Positions 24,742 through 32,979 of a stretch of DNA of 47,564 bases are shown piece by piece. Numbering within the stretch: the stretch's first letter is position 1; every line of letters starts with the position of its first letter. The position numbers and the translations under genes were made by a program. The notes under the pieces were generated by a model. It had not been told where the DNA came from, searched no databases, and saw nothing but the letters and a program-made list of their open reading frames with translations. This stretch comes from Succinimonas sp045124755 (GTDB taxonomy: Bacteria > Pseudomonadota > Gammaproteobacteria > Enterobacterales > Succinivibrionaceae), in NCBI RefSeq assembly GCF_045124755.1, contig NZ_JBGVMK010000053.1; one strand, written 5' to 3'.

Positions 24742-26253
24742 ATGAAATTTAACAAACTCACTGGAGCTCTGGTGGCCGCCGGACTTATGATGGCATCATC
24801 TTATGCGTTCGCAGCCAGCGCCCCGGCCGTTCCCAGCGGCAAGTTAAGCGGCACCAGCGTGGTCATTAAAAACGGCTATAACGATGACGTGGCCAAGGCT
24901 GTTGCAGGGGCTAGCAAGCTCCCGGCTGACAAGCTTTCTCTGGATCTCAAGGATATCAGCGATGCTGATCTTGAAAAGATTGTGAAGGCTTTTCCGGCAG
25001 TTAACAATTTCTCTGTAGACAGCAAAACTCTCACCAGCATCGCTCCCCTGAAAAATGTCATGGTAACCAGCAATGTTAAGATCGATGCCGAAAATGTTAA
25101 GGATCTTTCGCTCCTCAGCAAATATACCGGCGCCAAGCAGGTTAACGTAAAGTCCAAGGCCATGGACAACATTAAGTGGCTGGCTCCTCTAACCAATCTT
25201 ACCTATGCCACCATTACCGGTTCCATGAACGTGAAGTCCATTGAGGGCATTCCGGCAGCTCCGAAGCTGGCCACCCTCCACCTGAACTCCATGGACATTA
25301 ACGATCTGTCTCCCCTGAAGGTTCTCCCGGCCCTGACCACTCTTGACCTTACCGGATCCAAGATCGCCGACCTCTCCCCGCTGGCGGATCTGCCGAAACT
25401 GAACGATCTCAGCCTGTACGGCGCCACCGTGGCTGATTTCACCCCGCTTGCCAAGGTTCCGGCCCTGAAGAAGCTCAAGGTGTACGCTTCCAAGGGGGCC
25501 AATTATGACACCCTGGGCGCGCTGACTCAGGTGCAGGAAATCACCACCGGCCTGACTGCCATTACCAGCCTGGACTGGGTTAAGAACGCCGCCAAACTGA
25601 AGAAGCTGACCGTTTTTGCCGAGGAGATCAAGGATTACTCTCCGGTTAAGGGATCTTCCGTTGAGGAGTTTATGATCTGGAGCATGCGCGCTCCGGTGGA
25701 TTTCACCCAGCTTAAGGATGCCACCAATCTCAAGACGCTGCTCATTCACAGCTGCGTCAAGAATCAGCCGGTAACCCATACCGAGCTTATCGGCACCATG
25801 ACCGAGCTTGAAAAGCTGGAGTTCAACTTCTGGAAGAGCTGCGACTTTGAAGCAAACGGGTCATTTGCCACGGGGCTTAAGAAGCTTACCGAGCTTACTC
25901 TGGAAGGTCTTCTTAACATGACCAACATGGATAAGCTCAAGGAGCTCTCCGCCCTTAAGAAGCTCCGCATCAAGGAGGTTAATCCCGGCAAGGCGCTGGA
26001 CCTCTCCTTCCTCTCCGGCATGAAGGAGCTGACATCTCTGGAACTTACCTCGGTTACGGTCAGCAACTTCGATGCCATCGCTGCCTGTCAGAAGCTCCAG
26101 TACGCTGACATTTCCAAGGCTGAAGGCATTACCTCCATCGAGGCTCTCAAGAGCATTCCGGGACTTAAGAATCTCAGCGTGAAGAAGGGAGCCTTCACCG
26201 ATGCCCAGCTTAAGGGCTTTGCCAGCGCCGGAGTCAAGATCACCCAGAAGTAA
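24742..26253 (+). CDS. exported leucine-rich-repeat protein (internalin-like LRRs)
   Basis: A 503-residue protein with a signal peptide at about 1-25 (FNKLTGALVAAGLMMASSYA-FA). Residues ~60-500 are leucine-rich repeats of about 21-22 residues, clearest around 180-245: INDLSPLKVLPALTTLDL, IADLSPLADLPKLNDLSL, VADFTPLAKVPALKKLKV. This L-x-x-L-x-x-L with interspersed SPLA is the internalin/SDS22-like type that forms a curved binding surface. No LPXTG, GlyGly-CTERM or membrane anchor is seen, so it is probably free in the periplasm or secreted. Lys-rich and almost Cys-free. GAGG lies 7 bases before the ATG. Ligand unknown. Confidence 0.9.
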   Translation: MKFNKLTGALVAAGLMMASSYAFAASAPAVPSGKLSGTSVVIKNGYNDDVAKAVAGASKLPADKLSLDLKDISDADLEKIVKAFPAVNNFSVDSKTLTSIAPLKNVMVTSNVKIDAENVKDLSLLSKYTGAKQVNVKSKAMDNIKWLAPLTNLTYATITGSMNVKSIEGIPAAPKLATLHLNSMDINDLSPLKVLPALTTLDLTGSKIADLSPLADLPKLNDLSLYGATVADFTPLAKVPALKKLKVYASKGANYDTLGALTQVQEITTGLTAITSLDWVKNAAKLKKLTVFAEEIKDYSPVKGSSVEEFMIWSMRAPVDFTQLKDATNLKTLLIHSCVKNQPVTHTELIGTMTELEKLEFNFWKSCDFEANGSFATGLKKLTELTLEGLLNMTNMDKLKELSALKKLRIKEVNPGKALDLSFLSGMKELTSLELTSVTVSNFDAIAACQKLQYADISKAEGITSIEALKSIPGLKNLSVKKGAFTDAQLKGFASAGVKITQK

Positions 26254-26329
26254 CATTTTCGGTAAGGTTCCGGCTCTCTCCGAAACCGGAGAGAGGAGAT
26301 CCTGAACTCCTGAACTGATTTTTGGAAAC

Positions 26330-26357
26330 AAAGGCATTGTGAAAACAGTGCCTTTTT
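26330..26357 (+). terminator. rho-independent terminator between convergent genes
   Basis: AAAGGCATTGT (26330-26340) pairs with ACAGTGCCTTT (26345-26355) around a GAAA loop, then TT. It serves the LRR gene and, read the other way (TTTGTTT), may also serve the antiporter gene. Another inverted repeat (CTCTCTCCG/CGGAGAGAG, about 26274-26295) lies just before it. Confidence 0.88.
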
Positions 26358-26377
26358 CAGTTTCTGAAGGAGAGGCG

Positions 26378-27967
26378 TCAGGCCTTTTCCGCTGTCACGG
26401 CAGGATGTTTACGCAGTGCCCGGCGTCTTATAAGGAGAAGCCCTCCTATGAGAGCTGCGAGAGAGACCAGAAGGCTCAGAGAAAGACTTTTGGTGAATCC
26501 CGCTGTTACATACCCTAAAAGACTCGCTCCGGCAATAAACATGCAGTAGGGAAGCTGGGTGCTGACATGGCTCACATGGTCGCAGCCGGCGCCGGCAGAG
26601 GAAAGAATGGTGGTATCCGAAATGGGGGAACAGTGATCCCCGAACACCGATCCCGCCAGAGTTGCCGCCAGCATGATGTACAGATCCGCGGGATTCCCCG
26701 GAAAAACCGCCTCGAAGATGCTGATGATGATGGGGATCAGGATGCCGAAGGTGCCCCAGGCGGTGCCGATGGAAAACGACAGAAAACCTGCCAGCATAAA
26801 TGCAAGCGCCGGCAAAAGCGATACTGCTAATCCGTTATCAGCCGAAACCAGAGAGGCGATAAACTTCGGGGCCTCCAGAAGCTCCCGGGTTATTCCGGAA
26901 AGAGTCCAGGCCAGCATCAGGATAATGATAGCCGGCAGCATGTTCTGCGCCCCCTTGACAGCATTCATCATGAAATCCGCCATGGTGGAGATCCGGCGGG
27001 GAATGTATTTGAAAAACGCCGCCAGAAGTCCGGCCAAAGCCCCGAGGATCAGGGAAAACGAGGGATCCGAGTTCCCCATGGCCAGCGCCACTTCATGAAA
27101 AGCTTCCCCCTCCTTCCAGAATCCTCCGGTGGACAGCATGGCCAGTACCGTGGCTGTTATCAGGAAGCCAATGGGGATCAGAATATCGCCGATGGTTCCG
27201 GAAGGCTTGGATTTGACTTCGCATTCCGCCGGAACCGGGGCATGGACTTCTTCTTCCCCTTTTGCCAGTTTTTCCTGATGGGTAAGCTCAGCCCGGCGCA
27301 TGGGCCCGAAATCAAAGTCCAGAGCGATGATCAAAAGGACAAAGCACAGGCAAAAGACAGCGTAGAAATTCCAGGGAATGCAGGAGAGGAAAATCATAAA
27401 CGGGGTTTCCTCTGCGGCTTTGGTGGTCAGGTTGGAGCTTACCGCCACGGCCCAGGAGGAAATCGGAGCAATAATGCAGATCGGGGCCGCTGTGCTGTCA
27501 ATGATAAAGGCCAGCTTTTCCCGGGAAATCTTCTGGGCATCGGTCACCGGCTTCATGACGGTACCAACGGTAAGACAGTTAAAGTAATCGTCAATGAATA
27601 TCAGGATCCCCAGAAACATGGTGGAGAACAGCGCCTTTCTTCTGGTCTGTAATTTTTTACGGGCCCATTTGCCGTATTCCCGAATACCTCCGGAAGCGTT
27701 AATGACACTGATAAGAGCCCCCAGAAGAGCGCAGAAAATGGCAATCTTCAAATCGAATTTCGCGGACAGGATCTCCAGCGTCACCTCTGCCGGCCGGATC
27801 AGCGGATTTCCGCCGGACTGAGAGCAATAAAGAAGAGCTCCGGACAGGATCCCGAAAATAAGGGACGAGTATACTTCCTTGGTCTTAAGAGCAAGAATGA
27901 CCGCCAGCACCGGGGCAGCAGCGATAAAAAGCCGGCAGAATAAGGCTCCATAGAAACTCCGTGTCAT
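26378..27967 (-). CDS. NhaC-family Na+/H+ antiporter
   Basis: A 529-residue polytopic inner-membrane protein with about 11-12 hydrophobic segments. Motifs typical of the NhaC branch: LIFIDDYFNCLTVGTVMKPVTD near residue 122, IIDSTAAPICIIAPISSWA near 155, SIGTAWGTFGILIPI near 400 and FGDHCSPISDTTILSSAGA near 450. A charged loop at about 215-250 separates two halves. Family members exchange Na+ for H+, and some couple malate and lactate (MleN), so the exact substrate is open. No Shine-Dalgarno site is evident at 27967. It stands alone, convergent with the LRR gene. Confidence 0.92.
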   Translation of the reverse strand: MTRSFYGALFCRLFIAAAPVLAVILALKTKEVYSSLIFGILSGALLYCSQSGGNPLIRPAEVTLEILSAKFDLKIAIFCALLGALISVINASGGIREYGKWARKKLQTRRKALFSTMFLGILIFIDDYFNCLTVGTVMKPVTDAQKISREKLAFIIDSTAAPICIIAPISSWAVAVSSNLTTKAAEETPFMIFLSCIPWNFYAVFCLCFVLLIIALDFDFGPMRRAELTHQEKLAKGEEEVHAPVPAECEVKSKPSGTIGDILIPIGFLITATVLAMLSTGGFWKEGEAFHEVALAMGNSDPSFSLILGALAGLLAAFFKYIPRRISTMADFMMNAVKGAQNMLPAIIILMLAWTLSGITRELLEAPKFIASLVSADNGLAVSLLPALAFMLAGFLSFSIGTAWGTFGILIPIIISIFEAVFPGNPADLYIMLAATLAGSVFGDHCSPISDTTILSSAGAGCDHVSHVSTQLPYCMFIAGASLLGYVTAGFTKSLSLSLLVSLAALIGGLLLIRRRALRKHPAVTAEKA

Positions 27968-28176
27968 AAATCAAACCGCAACAGTTCGGAAAAGCTCCTG
28001 ATGCAGCGTCATATTTTAGGATTTCAGGAATTTCTGACAAGAGAACCGGAGCCTCACCGTGCCCTGCCGCTCATAAAAATCGCCGGGCCAAACGGAGCTT
28101 CTGAAGGAAATCGCAATTCAACGGAGCGCAGATCCTGAATCGCTCTTAACGGCGCGGTACCGCATTTAAGAAAGAG

Positions 28177-28962
28177 CTAGGACGGGAGAGAATCCAGAGT
28201 CATCATCAGGGTAAAGCCCAGACTGAACACCAAGGTGGTGACATTGGTATGCTCCCCTTCTGACATTTCCGGAATAAGCTCCTCCACCACTACGTAGATC
28301 ATGGCTCCGGCGGCGAAGGCCAGAAAATACGGCAAAAGCGGGAGAGCGAGCCCGGCCAGCATGATGGTGGCAATGGCTCCCAGGGGTTCCACAATGCCGG
28401 AAAGCGTTCCTAAGATAAAGGCCCGGCGCCGGCTGTGGCCGCTGACCCGGAGGGGCAGCGCTACCACTGCTCCCTCGGGAACATTCTGAATGGAGATCCC
28501 CAAGGCTAATGAAATCGCTCCGGCCACGGTCATTACGGCGCTTCCGGACAGACTCCCCGCCAGAACCGCTCCCACGGCCATGCCCTCGGGAATATTGTGC
28601 AGCGTAACAGCCAGCGCCAGCATGGTGTTTTTGCTGAGCCGGGAACGGGGGCCCTCGGGAGTTTCGCTGTGAATGTGGAGGTGGGGAATCAGATTGTCCA
28701 GGAGAAGGAGGAACAGGATCCCTGACCAGAACCCGGCCACCGGAGGGATAAAGGCCAGATTGCCGTAATCCTGATCCTTTGCGGCGTCAAAGGCTGGCAG
28801 GAGGAGACTCCACACTGCGGCTGCGGTCATGACTCCGGCGGCAAAGGCCAGGAGACTCTTTTCGACTGCGGGCGGGATCTTGTTCTTTATGAGAAAGACC
28901 AAGGCGGCCCCGATAACGGTACCGGCAAAGGGGATCAGGAGGCAGATCAGGATCTGGTTCAT
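28177..28962 (-). CDS. ZIP-family divalent metal transporter
   Basis: A 261-residue inner-membrane protein with about 8 hydrophobic segments. ZIP hallmarks are the metal-binding helices TLHNIPEGMAVGAVLAG (near 120) and IQNVPEGAVVALPLR (near 160), plus VVVEELIPEM near 230. A His-bearing loop (NLIPHLHIHSE) lies between TM3 and TM4. ZupT-like members import Zn2+, Fe2+ and other metals; selectivity cannot be told. GGAG lies 8 bases before the ATG. A palindrome GCGGTACCGC flanked by CTTAA/TTAAG follows the stop and may form a weak terminator. Confidence 0.92.
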   Translation of the reverse strand: MNQILICLLIPFAGTVIGAALVFLIKNKIPPAVEKSLLAFAAGVMTAAAVWSLLLPAFDAAKDQDYGNLAFIPPVAGFWSGILFLLLLDNLIPHLHIHSETPEGPRSRLSKNTMLALAVTLHNIPEGMAVGAVLAGSLSGSAVMTVAGAISLALGISIQNVPEGAVVALPLRVSGHSRRRAFILGTLSGIVEPLGAIATIMLAGLALPLLPYFLAFAAGAMIYVVVEELIPEMSEGEHTNVTTLVFSLGFTLMMTLDSLPS

Positions 28963-29081
28963 AGTTTTCTCCGGGAAACTGCGTCCGGGAATGACATGAA
29001 ACCGGCCGCTTTCTCCGGATTATAGACTGTTCCCGAAGTTTGCAGACGGGAATTATTTGCAGATGCTCAGGCTGCGGCTCA

Positions 29082-29090
29082 GGGGGGGGG
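29082..29090. repeat. homopolymer of nine G
   Basis: G9 tract at 29082-29090 in the gap between the transporter gene and a doubtful small ORF. No ORF or promoter spacer clearly depends on its length. Confidence 0.8.
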
Positions 29091-29108
29091 CTGCCCGGGA
29101 TCCAATGG

Positions 29109-29387
29109 TCAATTCTTTACGTAACAGTCAGATAAGCTGAACAGGATTATTCTGACATTCAACATGGATAATGCTGTAACGCTTTTTGGTAAAAACCAGG
29201 CTGCGGTTGCTGCCAAAATGAGGTTCGCCACGTAAATGATGGCGGGTCTGCCGCTCTGGAGGTACCGGACTTGCGGGTGCGGGTTCTTACCTATGGTAAG
29301 CGCGGCTCCAGACTCCAGAAAAGTACAGATCCCGGGTATTAAGAAAAGGCCGGCAAGCTCCTGAAGGAAAACAGTCAGCGCATTCAA
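29109..29387 (-). CDS. doubtful small membrane protein or gene remnant (92 aa)
   Basis: An open frame with two hydrophobic stretches (LTVFLQELAGLFLIPGI and IIYVANLILAATAAWFL). The only start is TTG at 29387 with a poor ribosome site. Codon choice in the first two thirds resembles nearby genes and then drifts. It is not recognisable. It may be the remnant of a longer membrane protein or chance. Confidence 0.28.
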   Translation of the reverse strand: MNALTVFLQELAGLFLIPGICTFLESGAALTIGKNPHPQVRYLQSGRPAIIYVANLILAATAAWFLPKSVTALSMLNVRIILFSLSDCYVKN

Positions 29388-29901
29388 GCCTGCCGAGATC
29401 CCCGCAATTGTCTCAAAGATGATGTATCATGAATGAAGAACCGGCGAGCCCCCGCCGGGCTGCAGAAACGGGATTATTCCGGGAGCCGCTGTCTCCGCGG
29501 GGCACTATGCAAATATCTCGTATCTGAAGATACGGACTCCCAAGTATGCGGTTAAACTTGTCCGGCTTTGCAAAAAATGACGGATAGCGTTTTTAGCTGT
29601 CTTGCCCTGATTGCCGGGGTTGCCATAATATCCGCGCTGCAGCAGTCAGCTTTGTCCGGGGCATAATCGCCATGATTTTGGTTCCCGTTGCGGGTAAACT
29701 GATGAGATATTAGAAGAATGCTCGGCATGGGACAGCTTTGCTGATGGGTATCCCCTCTTTCTGACCATTTGCCTAATTACAGAATAATGTTACATCATTC
29801 TTGTTTTTGGAAATGCAAATTGATTTAAATACAGGGATTTAAACACGGCGCTGTTTATAAATTAAACTATTTTTGGCGATCATTTGGTATTGGCTCTTTT
29901 T
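29388..29901. other. 514-bp intergenic region, no intact gene
   Basis: From 29588 to 29667 the plus strand reads a hydrophobic peptide (FSCLALIAGVAIISALQQ) ending in a stop, without a start or ribosome site; it may be a decayed membrane gene. Base composition turns AT-rich from about 29760 towards the RelA-like gene, consistent with a boundary of acquired DNA. Confidence 0.4.
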
Positions 29902-30915
29902 ATGAAGATTAGCAACAAACAAATAAATAAAGCTGGCGATACCATTCGCAATGGTAACGAGGCAGAAAAGGAACAAGCCATTGAGGTGTTAAATCAATGG
30001 AGATACAGCTATATGCTGCCGTTACGCAATATCAGGTCAATCGTTGATAATCGTCTGAAGAAATCAGGGATTGAATGTATTGTAGGTCAGCGTTTAAAAA
30101 GAATGATCTCTATTATCGGAAAGATTACCCGTTTTCCTGAGATGTCTGTTTCAAAAATGCAGGATGTTGGCGGGATAAGGATCATTGTTCCTAATATTTC
30201 AGATGTTAAAAAGGTTCATGAAGCTTTGATTAAAAAATCGAAACATGAAATTATAACTCCTCCGAAAGACTACATTGAAACTCCAAAGCCCGATGGTTAC
30301 AGAAGCATTCATCAAGTATTCAAATATAGAGATGAACAAAACGAAGATATTAATAACATGAGGATTGAAATCCAGATAAGAACCAAGCTCCAGCACGCCT
30401 GGGCAACCTCTGTCGAAACCCTCGGCGTCATTGACAAGGTTTCCTATAAATCAGGATTGGGGACGGAAGAAAACAGAAAGTTTTTTAAGCTTGCCAGCGC
30501 CCTGTTCTCAGTCAAAGAAAATTGCCATGTATTGGATGAATATAAGCAATGCACGAAAGATGAATTAATACAAATGCTGAGAGATGCAGATCAAAAACAG
30601 CAGATTCTGGCTAAATTAAAAGGCTTGTCTGCCCTTAAACCGGTACTTAATTTAAAGAATTCCGGAGATATCTATTTTGTATTGCTCCTTGCTGCCGATG
30701 AGCAAGATGAATTTTCAATTAAAGTCATTCCATTTGACGACGAGGAAGAAGCCGCTCTTCATTATGATGCTTTAGAGAAGAAAAACAGAAATAATACTGG
30801 CAAATCGGTGGTCTTGGTAAGATCCAAAAATCTTAAAGAGTTAAAAAAGGCGTACCCTAACTATTTCCTGGATGCCCAGTATTTTGTCAGAACAATTGAA
30901 GATATGATTAAATAA
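29902..30915 (+). CDS. RelA/SpoT-domain protein (putative (p)ppGpp synthetase-like), copy 2
   Basis: A 337-residue protein about 89% identical (some 37 differences by eye) to the product of 1157-2170, in opposite orientation. All motifs are kept: GQRLKRMISI, MQDVGGIRIIV, DGYRSIH, IEIQIRTKLQHAWA. Copy 2 has the common QHAWA where copy 1 has QHDWA. No HD hydrolase domain is present. DNA similarity stops at the stop codon and is weak upstream. I start at ATG 29902, since an in-frame TTG at 29884 has no ribosome site. Like copy 1 it is AT-rich and stands alone. Alarmone synthesis is inferred; a toxSAS-type defence role is possible. Confidence 0.85.
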   Translation: MKISNKQINKAGDTIRNGNEAEKEQAIEVLNQWRYSYMLPLRNIRSIVDNRLKKSGIECIVGQRLKRMISIIGKITRFPEMSVSKMQDVGGIRIIVPNISDVKKVHEALIKKSKHEIITPPKDYIETPKPDGYRSIHQVFKYRDEQNEDINNMRIEIQIRTKLQHAWATSVETLGVIDKVSYKSGLGTEENRKFFKLASALFSVKENCHVLDEYKQCTKDELIQMLRDADQKQQILAKLKGLSALKPVLNLKNSGDIYFVLLLAADEQDEFSIKVIPFDDEEEAALHYDALEKKNRNNTGKSVVLVRSKNLKELKKAYPNYFLDAQYFVRTIEDMIK

Positions 30916-31041
30916 AAGTAATTGACTCCTTTGAAATAGATGTTATGTTATAACTTTATATCTTTGTGACTTTGAATGCAAAAAAGTTTACTAAATTTTT
31001 CTGAACATTGACCATTTTGCCGAACCTGATAACGAATTAAC

Positions 31042-31602
31042 ATGAAAGATGACATGAGTGACGACAGTAATAAACACAACAAGGCAGTTATGACTGATCT
31101 TAACCCCGCTGATTACCGTGACGGCCGGGATTTTCATGCATCAGGGGCCCGGATCGCCCCGGAGGAACGCGCTCCCGGCGATCGCTACTTCAAGAGCTCC
31201 CCGGACATGGCCCGGGTGGTCTACCGCAATGCTCATGAAAACACCGCCTTTCCCGAAACCGATCCCCGGCACGGCCAGGGGCTTAATTTCTGTAAATGGA
31301 TCACCTCCGAGCAGACTGGCACTCAAGAACATTTTTCCTTTAACGGCAATCTCAACGGGATCCTGGAAAGCTTTCTGGAACCGGGCGCTTCCGTGGGATG
31401 GCACCGTCATGATGATACCGAGGAGTACTATTATGTTCTGGAGGGCAGTCTCTATGCGGAGTGTCAGGATGCCTCCGGCGCCGTATTCAGACGCGATCTT
31501 AAGGCGGGGGATCTCCACCGGGTGTCCCGGGGCATGAGCCACTATGCCCGGGCCGGAGAGCGGGGAGCCAGATTTCTGGCTATTATTGTCAAGGCCGAGT
31601 AA
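31042..31602 (+). CDS. cupin-domain protein
   Basis: A 186-residue cytoplasmic protein with a C-terminal single cupin barrel. Cupin motif 1 is seen as GWHRHDDTEEYYYVLEG (the two His and the Glu are metal ligands) and motif 2 as AGDLHRVSRGMSHYARAG. The polar N-terminal ~30 residues are variable. ATG 31090 (residue 17) has AAGG 5 bases upstream and may be the true start; 31042 and 31054 lack a good site. Function could be sugar or small-molecule binding, or isomerase; not assignable. The Gfo/Idh gene follows 99 bp downstream on the same strand. Confidence 0.85.
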   Translation: MKDDMSDDSNKHNKAVMTDLNPADYRDGRDFHASGARIAPEERAPGDRYFKSSPDMARVVYRNAHENTAFPETDPRHGQGLNFCKWITSEQTGTQEHFSFNGNLNGILESFLEPGASVGWHRHDDTEEYYYVLEGSLYAECQDASGAVFRRDLKAGDLHRVSRGMSHYARAGERGARFLAIIVKAE

Positions 31603-31701
31603 ATCTTCTGGCCATTGAGCGCTGCTAATCTCTTTACCATGTCACGCCGTTCCGAAATCCCGGCGTTAAGGCATCTCATATACTGTTATTGCGGAGGCTT
31701 T

Positions 31702-32649
31702 ATGAAAATTGCGGTTATCGGACTTAACTGGGGCCGGGTGCACTTGAGCGCCTGTCGGGAGCTCGGTCATGAGATAACAGCGGTAGTAAGCCGGGATATG
31801 GAGAAATGCCGGAGGATTGCCGATGAGTACGGGATCCCCGGGAGATATCAGTCGGTATCGGAGCTTCCGGGATCCGGCTTTGACGTCATTTCCGTGGCTG
31901 TGCCGGCGGCGCAGCACTATGGGGTGCTTAAGGAGCTTCAGAAGCGTTCCTGCGGCATTGTCTGCGAAAAGCCGGTGCTGGGCTTCCGGGGGACTCCGGA
32001 GATGTATCAGGATCTTTCCGGGGAGATCTTCTTCAATTACGCCTACCCCTTTCTGCAGGATATGGACATTTTTTACCGAAAGCTGGAGGAGATGGGATCT
32101 ATCCGGAGTATCAGCATTGAATGCCTTTATCACCTGGATCTCAATACCAGATTCACTCCTGAAGAATACTTCTATGAAACGGTTTCCCATCCGGTATCTC
32201 TGGTGGTTCATAAGCTGCAGGACGTGGTCTCCGCAGTAAGAACCGCCCCCGCGGAAATTCTTGCCCAAACTGCCTCCGGAACCGAGCTCCGCATTATATG
32301 CCGGGAGGATCCGTCTTTGAGCGGCATCAGGCACCGGGTTACCGTTACCGGCTCTGAGGCCAGGAATGCTGCCGGAGACGATGCTGCCCCGAACATCCTT
32401 CGGCTAACGGGAGAGTTTGTTACGGGATCACCCTGGCATTATCAGCCTCTGGAGTACAACGGGAAGCCGATTTCGGAGGAGCATTTCCCGGCGGCGGATC
32501 CCTGGTATACCGCCAACAAGGCCTCTCTCGGGAATCTCCTCAGGTATTTTGCGGGAGAGCAAAGCCGGAAGGAGACCCTCAGTAACGGCGCCTTTGATCT
32601 TCGAAAGGCTATGATTGCGGAGGATATCCTGAACTGTCTCAAGGCCTGA
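31702..32649 (+). CDS. Gfo/Idh/MocA-like oxidoreductase
   Basis: A 315-residue protein. ATG 31702 has GGAGG 4 bases upstream; the open frame back to 31615 is not protein-like. The N-terminal Rossmann fold starts KIAVIGLNWGRVHLSACREL, with N-W in place of the usual second Gly of G-x-G-x-x-G. It has the family CEKPVLGF (E-K-P motif) near residue 92. The C-terminal alpha/beta domain includes SHPVSLVVHKLQDVV, in the place of the substrate-site His. Such enzymes oxidise or reduce sugars and related compounds with NAD(P). The altered dinucleotide loop makes cofactor use less sure. Possibly paired with the cupin. Confidence 0.82.
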   Translation: MKIAVIGLNWGRVHLSACRELGHEITAVVSRDMEKCRRIADEYGIPGRYQSVSELPGSGFDVISVAVPAAQHYGVLKELQKRSCGIVCEKPVLGFRGTPEMYQDLSGEIFFNYAYPFLQDMDIFYRKLEEMGSIRSISIECLYHLDLNTRFTPEEYFYETVSHPVSLVVHKLQDVVSAVRTAPAEILAQTASGTELRIICREDPSLSGIRHRVTVTGSEARNAAGDDAAPNILRLTGEFVTGSPWHYQPLEYNGKPISEEHFPAADPWYTANKASLGNLLRYFAGEQSRKETLSNGAFDLRKAMIAEDILNCLKA

Positions 32650-32824
32650 TCGGGCTGCTCTCCTGAGTTCCCGGAACTGTTCCAATGCCGGGCTGCAACA
32701 CTGGTTTGCGGTAACGGGACACTTCGCGCGCCGCTGCGGATACGATGCGGAGCTTTAACATCCATGGGTTCTGGAGACAGGGCTTTAAGGAGGAGTTTTG
32801 CTGAGACCGGGAAAAAGTGTTACT

Positions 32825-32838
32825 TTGATGTGCATCAA
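32825..32838 (+). promoter_or_regulatory. perfect FNR-type box
   Basis: TTGATGTGCATCAA matches the FNR consensus TTGAT-N4-ATCAA at all ten fixed positions, inside the longer palindrome 32824-32839. Its centre (32831.5) is about 60 bp upstream of the predicted RNA start near 32891, the spacing of class I FNR activation. It would link the downstream RNA/Abi unit to oxygen status. Confidence 0.6.
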
Positions 32839-32856
32839 AAAAGTTTGCAAAATTTG

Positions 32857-32884
32857 TTGATATTTTGCGGCTTTATGGGATAAT
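32857..32884 (+). promoter_or_regulatory. sigma-70 promoter of the RNA/Abi unit
   Basis: -35 TTGATA (32857-32862), 16-bp spacer, extended -10 TGGGATAAT with hexamer GATAAT (32879-32884); each hexamer matches consensus at 5 of 6. The predicted start is near 32891. It is the best promoter in the window. Confidence 0.72.
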
Positions 32885-32890
32885 ACAAGC

Positions 32891-32968
32891 AATAGAGCCC
32901 TTCTGCGCTTGAGACACTTTGTGAGAGATACTTTGTGTACAGCGGACCAGTGAAGGGCCTTTTTTTTT
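32891..32968 (+). ncRNA. putative short structured RNA upstream of the Abi gene
   Basis: About 78 nt from the predicted start to the end of a T9 run. The outer stem GCCCTTC (32897-32903) pairs with GAAGGGC (32952-32958). Inside, CGCT (32906-32909) pairs with AGCG (32941-32944) and ACAC (32914-32917) with GTGT (32935-32938), leaving a 17-nt apical loop. No ORF fits. Promoter, compact fold, terminator and an Abi_2 gene 11 bp on match the order of type III-like RNA antitoxin loci. I recall a computationally described abiF RNA motif near such genes but cannot check a match. Confidence 0.6.
32952..32968 (+). terminator. terminator end of the putative RNA, before the Abi gene
   Basis: The 3' arm GAAGGGC (5' arm at 32897-32903) is followed by C and nine T's (32960-32968). 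The Abi start codon is only 11 bp further, so Abi mRNA most likely arises by read-through. Confidence 0.7.
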
Positions 32969-32979
32969 GACAGAGATCT

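Noticed and set aside
29082..29090. G9 tract as a phase-variation switch
   Set aside because: It lies outside any supported gene and not in a recognisable promoter spacer.
1157..30915. The inverted RelA-like copies as ends of a composite transposon
   Set aside because: No transposase, terminal inverted repeats or target-site duplications were seen around either copy, and homology is limited to the coding regions.
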